A DNA stretch of 64,000 nt from Streptomyces sp. CB01580 (GTDB taxonomy: Bacteria > Actinomycetota > Actinomycetes > Streptomycetales > Streptomycetaceae), in contig NZ_LIXJ01000022.1 of assembly GCF_001905795.1 (NCBI RefSeq), positions 62,001 through 126,000 of the forward strand. Reading direction: 5' to 3'. Of this stretch, positions 57,436-64,000 are shown piece by piece (position 1 is the first letter of the stretch; the number at the start of each line of letters is the position of its first letter). Under the pieces are notes generated by a model that worked only from the letters and a program-made list of their open reading frames with translations, ran no database searches and was not told the DNA's origin. The translations under genes and the position numbers were made by a program.

Positions 57436-57582
57436 GGAGCGGAGCCGACGCCCCGCCTCCCGGCCGGTCCCCGATCCCTGTCTCCGTTCGCGGCCTCCCC
57501 CGTACTCCCGGGGTCCGTGCCGGCCGCGCGGCAGGCGGCGTTCGAAGACAGGGATTACGGGACAGCCCTTAGGATCCCGCCC

Positions 57583-58104
57583 ATGGCTATCGACCCCGGC
57601 TACACCTGCTCCTGCTGCGGTGAACACCACGCGGAACTCCCGATGGGGTACTCGACCATGGCGCCCGACGTCTGGGACGCGAGCCTGGAGAGCGATCCCG
57701 ACAGCATGCTCTCCTCTGAACAGTGCGTCGTCAGGAACGAGCACTTCTTCATCAAGGGCCTGATCGAGATACCCGTCCTCGGCTGCGAGGAGCCCTTCTC
57801 CTGGGGTGTGTGGGTCTCGCTCAGCCGGACGAACTTCGCGCGCGCCCTCGATGTGTGGGAGACCCCGGGACGCGAGGCCGAGCAGCCCTACTTCGGCTGG
57901 CTGAGCACCGAGTTGGGGCTGTACTCGCCCCGTACGACCAATCTCAAGACGAACGTGCACACCCGCCCCATCGGCCGGCGCCCCGCCGTCGAGCTGGAAC
58001 CCACCGACCACCCCCTCGCCGTCGAACAGCGCACCGGCATCACACGCGACCGGGTACGGGCGATCGCCGAAGCGGTGCTGCACGGCACGGACCTGAGCGG
58101 CTGA
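57583..58104 (+). CDS. DUF2199 protein
   Basis: Encodes 173 residues from ATG 57583. The start has a CxxC-type metal motif (YTCSCCGEHHAELPMGY), then the DUF2199 core (SSEQCVVRNEHFFIKGLIEI, FSWGVWVSLSRTNFARALDV). Function unknown; the cysteines suggest zinc. No signal peptide. A tandem repeat follows. Confidence 0.9.
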   Translation: MAIDPGYTCSCCGEHHAELPMGYSTMAPDVWDASLESDPDSMLSSEQCVVRNEHFFIKGLIEIPVLGCEEPFSWGVWVSLSRTNFARALDVWETPGREAEQPYFGWLSTELGLYSPRTTNLKTNVHTRPIGRRPAVELEPTDHPLAVEQRTGITRDRVRAIAEAVLHGTDLSG

Positions 58105-58182
58105 GCGCCGAGCGCCCGCGCGGCTGATCGCTCACACACCTGCGCACGCGCCCACGCACCCGGCGCTCAGCGCTCAGCGTTC

Positions 58183-58242
58183 ACGCACCCACGCACCCAC
58201 GCACCCACGCACCCACGCACCCACGCACCCACGCACCCACGC
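58183..58242. repeat. 8-bp microsatellite, 7.5 copies
   Basis: ACGCACCC repeated head to tail without interruption. Not in a gene. Unit length is not a multiple of three, so the array would shift any frame it entered. Confidence 0.95.
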
Positions 58243-58342
58243 GTCGGAACGAGCGGTCCCACGGCCGGCTCCGGGGCTGCTTCGGGGCGACTCCGGGCCG
58301 ATTCCACGGCCGGCTGCTCACCGGCTCCATGCCCGGCGCTCC

Positions 58343-58942
58343 TCACCGGTCGATCCCCGAGCGCAGCTGCTCGAACGCGGCCTCGGCGTCCGCGACCGCT
58401 TCCGGGTACGCCCGGTCCGCGCTCATGCCCGCATCGATCCGCCGCCAGTTCTCCTCGGCCAGGACGCGGAGCACGGCGTTGATCTGGCCCGCGGCCAGCC
58501 GGTCCGGCATCCGGTCGCCCAGCGCGTGGGCGAGCACCGCCTCCGACCGCCTCTGGTAGCCGAACAGCCGCGCCACCAGGGACGGAGTCCCGTACAGCAG
58601 CCGCAGGTACACCAGTACCTGCGGCGCGTCGCACAGCCCGGTCACCGGGTCGCGCCGCTCCAGGCCGTCGAGGAAGTGGCGGCGCACGGCGTCCAGGGGG
58701 GATTCGTCGTCCGCGCGGGCGGCGACCACGCGGGCCGACTCGTCCTCGTGGTCGGCGAACCGGTGCAGCACCAGGTCCTCCTTGGTCGGGAAGTACCGGA
58801 ACAGCGTCGGCTTGGAGATGTCCGCGGCCGCCGCCACCTCCGCGACCGAGACCTTGTCGAAACCCCGCTCCAGGAACAGCGCGATCGCGGTCTCCGAGAC
58901 CGCCTGATACGTCAGCTGCTTCTTCCGCTCACGCAGGCTCAT
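58343..58942 (-). CDS. TetR-family transcriptional regulator
   Basis: Encodes 199 residues from ATG 58942 (MSLRERKKQLTYQAVSETA), the normal TetR start. ALFLERGFDKVSVAEVAAAA and DISKPTLFRYFPTKEDLVLH form the helix-turn-helix; the rest is the ligand-binding helical bundle. ATG 59050 would add 36 low-complexity residues. The target may be its own promoter or a nearby gene; no palindrome was fixed. Confidence 0.92.
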   Translation of the reverse strand: MSLRERKKQLTYQAVSETAIALFLERGFDKVSVAEVAAAADISKPTLFRYFPTKEDLVLHRFADHEDESARVVAARADDESPLDAVRRHFLDGLERRDPVTGLCDAPQVLVYLRLLYGTPSLVARLFGYQRRSEAVLAHALGDRMPDRLAAGQINAVLRVLAEENWRRIDAGMSADRAYPEAVADAEAAFEQLRSGIDR

Positions 58943-59228
58943 CGGCGCGTGCAGCGCATGGGATGCCTGGGTCGTGTGCTCCGGGCGGCCCCGACGGCCC
59001 CCGTGCGCCGTGTGCGCCACTGCCCCGGGGCCGGCATTCTCTCCGCTCATGACCATGAAGGGTACGCCTCGGCCCCGAGCGGACTCGACGCCCGAGCCCG
59101 GCCACCGCGCGCACGTCGGACACCCCCCGCGCCCATGAACCGGCCCGACCGCAGAACCCGGCGGGACGGCCCGCGTGCACGCCCCCCTGCGGACCCGCCC
59201 GCGCGCACGGAGCCCCCGCCTCCGGGCG

Positions 59229-60479
59229 TCAGAACATGTCCGGGCACCACGCCCGCCGCGCCGCCCGGAACACCCCCTCCGCCGTCGCCACCGCCCCCGG
59301 TGTCCGTTCCTCGATACGGCCGAGGGCCGCCAGCCGGGCCGGGGACTCGTCGCCCAGGTAGAGCGTCCCCAACTCCCTTACGTCCAGGGCGATATCGGCG
59401 TCCCGCGTGGTGGGGGCGCAGGTCGCGCCGGACGGGGAGGCGTCCAGGCGGTAACGGCCGCCGGCCAGGCCGGCCGCGTCGTGGACGTCCAGGATCAGCG
59501 TGCCGGGCACGGCGTAGGTGCGGGCCTCCAGGGCGCGTACGACGTCGAGGACGCGCACCCACAGCCAGTCCGCGTGGGTCACGACCCGGGCCGCGCGCGG
59601 GTCCGGGAGGAGAAGGGGCAGCAGGTCGTCGGGAGCGCGGTAGCCGGTACGGACCGTGGTGATCCAGTCGATCGAGCAGACGAAGTGCCACAGCGCGCGC
59701 TCCGCGGCCGGGGTGACGGCGATGTGCTCGACGACCGTGGCCCGGTTCAGCGGCTGCTTGGCGTCGCTCCAGCGCTCGTCGGCGCGGTAGGCCATCAGGC
59801 CGTCGGGCTCGCCGTCCGCGTCCCGGTGGACCGCGTAGAAGGGTTCCGTCCAGGGCTCGGGTCGGGGCCGGTTCTCGCCGGTGGTCAACTCCCACCAGCG
59901 CGCGTCACGGTTGATGGCCCCGTGCCGGCGGGCGCGCAGCCGGTCGTGGATCGCCGGGCCCAGCTTCCGTACCTCCGCGCCCGTCACCAGGTCGATCCGG
60001 CCGCCGTCCGTCGCGGAAGGGACGGGTCGGCGCGTGTCGAGGCCCGAACGGGACACGTCGATCTCCCACTCGGTGGTCCACGTCGCCGGGCCGAAGCCGT
60101 ACCGTCCGTAGATCGGGTACTCGGCGGCGATCAGCGTGGCGACCACCTCGCCGCGTTCCTTCGCCGCCGCCAGGTCGTCGGCCACCATCCGGCCGAGCAG
60201 TCCGCGGCGGCGGTGCGTGGGCGAGACCGTGACGTTGGAGATCGCGTCGGCGCGCACCGCGGCACCGCCGACGGCGGTGAGTTCCTGTGCGAACGAGCGG
60301 AACGTGGCCACGCACCGCCCGTCGTCGAACACGCCTCGCGTGCGTGAGAGGTCGGTGTGCAAAAGGCGGTTGCCGATCTCCTGCTCCGTCACGGTCGGCG
60401 GGCGCAGGAAGCCGGTGTTCACGGCCCGCAACCAGTCGGGGAAGTCGGACTCGTCGAGCGTACGGAGGTCAAGAGGCAT
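59229..60479 (-). CDS. Eis-like GNAT N-acetyltransferase
   Basis: Encodes 416 residues, the size of Eis proteins: two GNAT domains plus an SCP-like C-terminal domain. VTVSPTHRRRGLLGRMVADD binds acetyl-CoA, YGRYGFGPATWTTEWEID follows, and the chain ends WCPDMF, with the terminal carboxylate that Eis uses in catalysis. Mycobacterial Eis acetylates aminoglycosides at several positions; Streptomyces homologues have unclear substrates. Lies downstream of asparaginase on the same strand, separated by 156 bases. Confidence 0.92.
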   Translation of the reverse strand: MPLDLRTLDESDFPDWLRAVNTGFLRPPTVTEQEIGNRLLHTDLSRTRGVFDDGRCVATFRSFAQELTAVGGAAVRADAISNVTVSPTHRRRGLLGRMVADDLAAAKERGEVVATLIAAEYPIYGRYGFGPATWTTEWEIDVSRSGLDTRRPVPSATDGGRIDLVTGAEVRKLGPAIHDRLRARRHGAINRDARWWELTTGENRPRPEPWTEPFYAVHRDADGEPDGLMAYRADERWSDAKQPLNRATVVEHIAVTPAAERALWHFVCSIDWITTVRTGYRAPDDLLPLLLPDPRAARVVTHADWLWVRVLDVVRALEARTYAVPGTLILDVHDAAGLAGGRYRLDASPSGATCAPTTRDADIALDVRELGTLYLGDESPARLAALGRIEERTPGAVATAEGVFRAARRAWCPDMF

Positions 60480-60635
60480 GCGCCCACGCTAGGCATTCCG
60501 ATCAGGGGCTGTCGCCGGGTTTTCCATCGGTGCCCGGACAGGGTCCGGTCGGCTCGGGCTCCCGCTCCGGCACCGCCCGGAACGGGATGTCAGGAGCCGG
60601 ACACCGGACCCGGACATCCGTCCGGGCGTGTCCGT

Positions 60636-61640
60636 TCAGAACGCCGCGCGGATCTCGCCGACCTCGCCGCCGCCGCCCAGCAGCGGGGCGTGCCCGATCC
60701 GGTCGGCCACCGGGGCGTCGACACCGAGCAGCCGCAGCGACCGGGCCAGCACCGGGCCCAGCGCGCGCCCGGCACCGTCGTCGATCTTGAAGGCGAGCGC
60801 CCGGCCGTCCGCCAGCGCCACCGCCTGCACCGCCTCCGCGCCCATCTTGGAGAGCGTGCCCGGCACCTCCCGCATCAGCCAGGTGTCGGGGCGGCGCGTC
60901 CCGGCCACGTACTCGGGGTGGGCGCGCATCGCGTCCGCGACCCGGCGCTCGGCCGTCCCCGGCTCCGCCAGCACGAACGAACGGAACGCCCGGGCCAGCC
61001 CCACCAGGCTGATCGCCATCAGCGGCGCCCCGCACCCGTCCGTGCCGACCGCCGCGACCGGCTCGCCCGCGACCTCCTCCACCACCTGGTGGACCAGGCG
61101 CTGGAGCGGGTGCGCGGGGTCGAGGTAGGAGGTCCGGTCCCAGCCGTTCAGCGCGCACGCCGCGAGCATCGCCGTGTGCTTGCCCGAGCAGTTCATGGTG
61201 ATCCGCTCCCGGACGTTCCCGGCGGCGAGGTACGCCTCCGCCTCGGCCGGATCCAGCGGCAGGTCGGGCGGGGTCCGCAGGTCGCCGGGCGTCAGCCCGT
61301 GCTCGGCGAGCATCGTACGGACGAGATCGAGGTGGAAGCCCTCCCCCGAGTGGCTCGCGGCGGCCAGCGCCAGCCGCTCCCCGGACATGTCGAGTCCGGC
61401 CCGCAGCACGGCAGCGGCCTGCATCGGCTTGTTGGCGGAACGCGGGAAGACGGGCGCCGCCGGATCGCCCAGGGCCCGTTCCACGCTGCCGTCCGCGGCC
61501 AGCACGACCAGCGAGCCGCGATGGCCGCCCTCCACGAAGCCGGACCGTACGACCTCGGCCAGGACCGGATGGGCGTCCGGGCGGGCAGGGGATATGCCGG
61601 ACGGGGCGGCGGGGGCGGAGGAGACGGCGCTGGGGGTCAT
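60636..61640 (-). CDS. L-asparaginase (Rhizobium-type, class 3)
   Basis: Encodes 334 residues. RSANKPMQAAAVLRAGLD, ASHSGEGFHLDLVRTM, ITMNCSGKHTAMLAACALNG and GTDGCGAPLMAISLVGLARA follow the asparaginase II family known from Rhizobium etli (serine and lysine pairs with zinc), unlike the E. coli type. It releases ammonia and aspartate from asparagine, probably in the cytoplasm as no signal peptide is seen. Lies 46 bases after the rsiG stop. Confidence 0.92.
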   Translation of the reverse strand: MTPSAVSSAPAAPSGISPARPDAHPVLAEVVRSGFVEGGHRGSLVVLAADGSVERALGDPAAPVFPRSANKPMQAAAVLRAGLDMSGERLALAAASHSGEGFHLDLVRTMLAEHGLTPGDLRTPPDLPLDPAEAEAYLAAGNVRERITMNCSGKHTAMLAACALNGWDRTSYLDPAHPLQRLVHQVVEEVAGEPVAAVGTDGCGAPLMAISLVGLARAFRSFVLAEPGTAERRVADAMRAHPEYVAGTRRPDTWLMREVPGTLSKMGAEAVQAVALADGRALAFKIDDGAGRALGPVLARSLRLLGVDAPVADRIGHAPLLGGGGEVGEIRAAF

Positions 61641-61686
61641 GGTGGCCTTCCGGGGACGGTGCGGACCCGCCCCCGGAAGGATCGCT

Positions 61687-62304
61687 TCAGGCGAGCAGAT
61701 CGTCTACTTGTGCTTCTCCGTCACGGTACCTGCGGGCGATCTCGGCACCGCAATCGTCAGCGGTGCGTTGCAGCTGGTGACGGCGCCGGGAGACCTGCTG
61801 CTCGTAACGGACCAGGCGCCCCATCGCGGCGTGCAGCTCCTCGTCCGTACGGGCGTCGAGGTCGGAGAGTTCGACCTCGGCGAGCGTCTCGGCCGCCAGT
61901 CGGCGGTACTCGTCGCTGCGGGGCGTGGTGAGCGTGACGTGCCGGGCGGAGGAGCGGTGCCGGGACGGGGTGTCGGCGAGGATCTCCGAGAGCCGGTCCA
62001 CCACCGGCGCCTCCGGATCCAGCCGCCGGGCCAGCTCGGCCCGCAGGATGTCGATCCGCCCCTGGACCAGTCGCCGCACGTAGCTGAGGTCGGCCTCGTC
62101 GCGCTGCGAGTCGCGGCGCAGCGTGCGCAGCTCCGCCAGCCGCAGACCGCCCAGCTCGGGCCGCGGCCCGGCGGGCGGGGCGTCCACACCCGCGTGACCG
62201 GTCCGCTGTACGGGTGGGCGCATGGTGCTGGTGCCGCCGTCGCCATTGCCGTCGCACGTGAACGGCACGGCGCCGGAGGACCGCCCGGTTCCATAGGTGC
62301 TCAT
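61687..62304 (-). CDS. rsiG: c-di-GMP-binding anti-sigma factor RsiG
   Basis: Encodes 205 residues. Two copies of the diagnostic motif E-X3-S-X2-R-X3-Q-X3-D are present: EADLSYVRRLVQGRID (E70, S74, R77, Q81, D85) and EQQVSRRRHQLQRTAD (E168, S172, R175, Q179, D183). In Streptomyces each binds a c-di-GMP dimer and lets RsiG hold sigma-WhiG, delaying sporulation until c-di-GMP falls. A ~45-residue disordered N-terminus precedes the coil. ATG 62304 chosen; ATG 62316 is also possible. Confidence 0.93.
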   Translation of the reverse strand: MSTYGTGRSSGAVPFTCDGNGDGGTSTMRPPVQRTGHAGVDAPPAGPRPELGGLRLAELRTLRRDSQRDEADLSYVRRLVQGRIDILRAELARRLDPEAPVVDRLSEILADTPSRHRSSARHVTLTTPRSDEYRRLAAETLAEVELSDLDARTDEELHAAMGRLVRYEQQVSRRRHQLQRTADDCGAEIARRYRDGEAQVDDLLA

Positions 62305-62435
62305 GCTTGTGTCCATCCCCTCGACCGGTGCGTCGGCACACCGCCTTGCGAGCATGGTGCCACTCCAGTGGCCCCGTGTGGGCGCTCTGTACCCGTTCAG
62401 CCCAAGGCGGGGTTGGCCAAGTTAGGTTGGTCCGT

Positions 62436-62885
62436 ATGCGTGCAGTGATACAGCGGGTGGACGGCGCGAAGGTGACGGTGGCCGACGGCTCGGGCGCGTC
62501 GGACGGGCCCGAGGTGGTCGGCGAGATCGTCGGCGAGGGGCTGTGTGTGCTGGTGGGGATAACCCACGGCGACACTCCGGAGAAGGCGGCCCAGCTCGCC
62601 CGCAAGCTCTGGTCGGTCCGCATTCTAGAGGGCGAGAAGTCCTGCTCGGATGTGAATGCACCGCTTCTGGTGATTTCGCAGTTCACCCTCTACGGGGACG
62701 CCAGGAAGGGCCGCAGGCCCACCTGGAACGCCGCCGCGCCGGGCGAGGTCGCCGAACCGCTGGTCGACGAGGTGGTGGCGCAGCTGCGGGCGCTGGGGGC
62801 GCACGTGGAGACGGGCCGGTTCGGGGCGGAGATGCGGGTCTCGCTCACGAACCACGGCCCGTTCACCGTGATCGTCGAGGTCTGA
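62436..62885 (+). CDS. dtd: D-aminoacyl-tRNA deacylase
   Basis: Encodes 149 residues. MRAVIQRVDGAKVTVADG, the catalytic SQFTLYGDARKGRRPTW and NHGPFTVIVEV are diagnostic. It removes D-amino acids and glycine wrongly attached to tRNA. Usually the loop reads VSQFTLYGDTRKG; alanine replaces threonine here. Divergent from rsiG; its promoter must be in the 131 bases between. Confidence 0.95.
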   Translation: MRAVIQRVDGAKVTVADGSGASDGPEVVGEIVGEGLCVLVGITHGDTPEKAAQLARKLWSVRILEGEKSCSDVNAPLLVISQFTLYGDARKGRRPTWNAAAPGEVAEPLVDEVVAQLRALGAHVETGRFGAEMRVSLTNHGPFTVIVEV

Positions 62886-62992
62886 CCCGGTCCCGGCCGG
62901 GACGGACCGGGACCGGCCGGTCCCGACGCGGGCGCGTCCGGATGGCGCGCACGGGGCCCGGCAGCGGGCGCGGGCCGGGCCGGGGCTCGAAG

Positions 62993-63028
62993 CGTGTCGG
63001 GCCCGTGCGGCCCGTCCGGCCCGACACG
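62993..63028. terminator. Bidirectional terminator between dtd and ygfZ
   Basis: Perfect 11-bp stem CGTGTCGGGCC (62993-63003) with 63018-63028 and a 14-base GC-rich loop, between the two convergent genes. Confidence 0.7.
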
Positions 63029-63095
63029 AGCGCTTGCGTGGTGCGTCCGGCCCCGGGACGAACGTGTCCGGGTGGGGCGCCCGGTCGGCCCGGTC

Positions 63096-64000
63096 CTACG
63101 GCTCCACGACGACTTCCTGCGCGGCGGCCGTGTCCCCCGCGAGCAGTTCCGCGTCCACCGCGACGTTCCGCTTGACCAGGGCGAGCGCGATCGGCCCCAG
63201 CTCGTGGTGGCGGGCGGACGTGGTGATGAAGCCCAGCTGCCGGCCCTCGGGGCCGTCCGCGGCGAGCCGCACGGGGGTGCCGTGTCCGGGCAGGACGACC
63301 TCGCTGCCGTCGAGGTGCAGGAAGACCAGTCGGCGCGGCGGCCTGCCCAGGTTCTGCACCCGGGCCACGGTCTCCTGCCCCCGGTAGCAGCCCTTCTGGA
63401 GGTGGACGGCGGTGCCGATCCAGCCCACCTCGTGGGGAATGGTGCGGTGGTCGGTCTCGAAGCCGAGACGCGGGCGGTGCGCCTCGACGCGCAGCGCCTC
63501 GTACGCCAGGATCCCGGCGAGCGGGCCGTGTGCGGCCGCGTACTCCTCCAGGTCGGCGCGGGGCAGGAACACGTCCCGGCCGTACGCCGTCTCCCGTACC
63601 GTCACACCGTCCGGGACCTCGGCGATGGAACCGGCGGGCAGGTGCACCACGGCGAAGTCCTCGGTGCGGTCGGCGACTTCGACCCGGTAGAAGAACTTCA
63701 TGGACTCCAGGTAGGCGACGAGTCCGTCCTGCGTGCCCGGCTCGGCGTGCATCCACACCGTCTCGCCGTCGTCGACGAGGTAGAGGGCGTGCTCGACGTG
63801 CCCGTTCGCGGTGAGGATCAGCGCGTCGGTGGCCTGCCCCGGGGCGAGTTCGCTGACGTGCTGGGTGAGCAGCAGATGCAGCCAGGCCAGCCGGTCGCCG
63901 CCGCTGACGGTGACGACGGCGCGGTGCGAGAGGTCGACGAGGCCGGAGCCGTCGGCAAGGGCGCGCTGCTCGCGGAACAGGTCGCCGTAGTGCGCGGCGA
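63096..64000 (-). CDS. ygfZ: YgfZ/GcvT folate-binding protein (partial, cut by window edge)
   Basis: Runs leftward from outside the window, with ~300 residues visible. LVDLSHRAVVTVSGGDRLAW near the edge, YAYLVDD-like LYLVDDGETVWMH, and the family motif KGCYRGQE with its catalytic cysteine are seen. YgfZ is a tetrahydrofolate-dependent iron-sulfur cluster repair protein related to GcvT. The true N-terminus lies beyond base 64000. Confidence 0.93.
   Translation of the reverse strand, partial: AAHYGDLFREQRALADGSGLVDLSHRAVVTVSGGDRLAWLHLLLTQHVSELAPGQATDALILTANGHVEHALYLVDDGETVWMHAEPGTQDGLVAYLESMKFFYRVEVADRTEDFAVVHLPAGSIAEVPDGVTVRETAYGRDVFLPRADLEEYAAAHGPLAGILAYEALRVEAHRPRLGFETDHRTIPHEVGWIGTAVHLQKGCYRGQETVARVQNLGRPPRRLVFLHLDGSEVVLPGHGTPVRLAADGPEGRQLGFITTSARHHELGPIALALVKRNVAVDAELLAGDTAAAQEVVVEP

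Overview
This is a very GC-rich chromosomal window with strong third-position GC bias, GTG/TTG starts and GTGA/ATGA stop-start overlaps. Gene content and order match the conserved core of a Streptomyces chromosome: cdgB, msiK, cysS-rlmB, ispDF, carD, phoRP/phoU, gpmA, mshA, rsiG and dtd. The order resembles the S. coelicolor SCO42xx to SCO418x interval as I remember it. No similarity search was run.

Left part (1-23 kb), mostly accessory: a truncated diguanylate cyclase gene (cdgB) with a candidate BldD box and a CRP-like palindrome upstream; a flavin reductase, ArfB, a TerD protein, and secreted M4 and M1 peptidases; an ankyrin protein; an HbpS-like secreted haem-binding protein beside a decayed response regulator; a truncated Rpn-type gene beside what may be an IS21-like end; acetyl- and phosphotransferases; a rhomboid-like protein; a PuuB-like oxidoreductase; pyrophosphatase; a SixA phosphatase; a CrcB-DUF190-CrcB fluoride-export operon; a MarR regulator; and a ChrB/MFS pair whose transporter is frameshifted.

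Middle (23-42 kb), core: tRNA-Thr(TGT), the shared sugar-importer ATPase MsiK, a nucleotidyltransferase, a DoxX protein, rlmB and cysS, the isoprenoid genes ispD-ispF, carD, the phosphate regulators phoP-phoR divergent from phoU across a PHO box, an unlisted nine-cysteine mini-protein, an MFS exporter and gpmA.

Right part (42-64 kb): a P-loop kinase-like protein, a small overlapping toxin/antitoxin-like pair, an aminoglycoside-phosphotransferase-like protein, YbjN and MshA (mycothiol), a methyltransferase, an NlpC/P60 hydrolase, a receiver-PP2C phosphatase, an XRE/HbhA-like/DUF2516 gene set with a 12+12 bp palindrome upstream, RidA/HxlR, a MerR-PP2C fusion, DUF2199, TetR and Eis-like proteins, asparaginase, the c-di-GMP-binding anti-sigma factor RsiG, Dtd, and a truncated YgfZ.

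Recurring themes are c-di-GMP signalling at both ends (CdgB makes it; RsiG, and BldD at the cdgB promoter, sense it), phosphate control in the middle, many perfect-stem terminators, and numerous short tandem-repeat arrays. Several small broken genes mark recent gene loss. No CRISPR array, intact insertion sequence or rRNA gene was seen.
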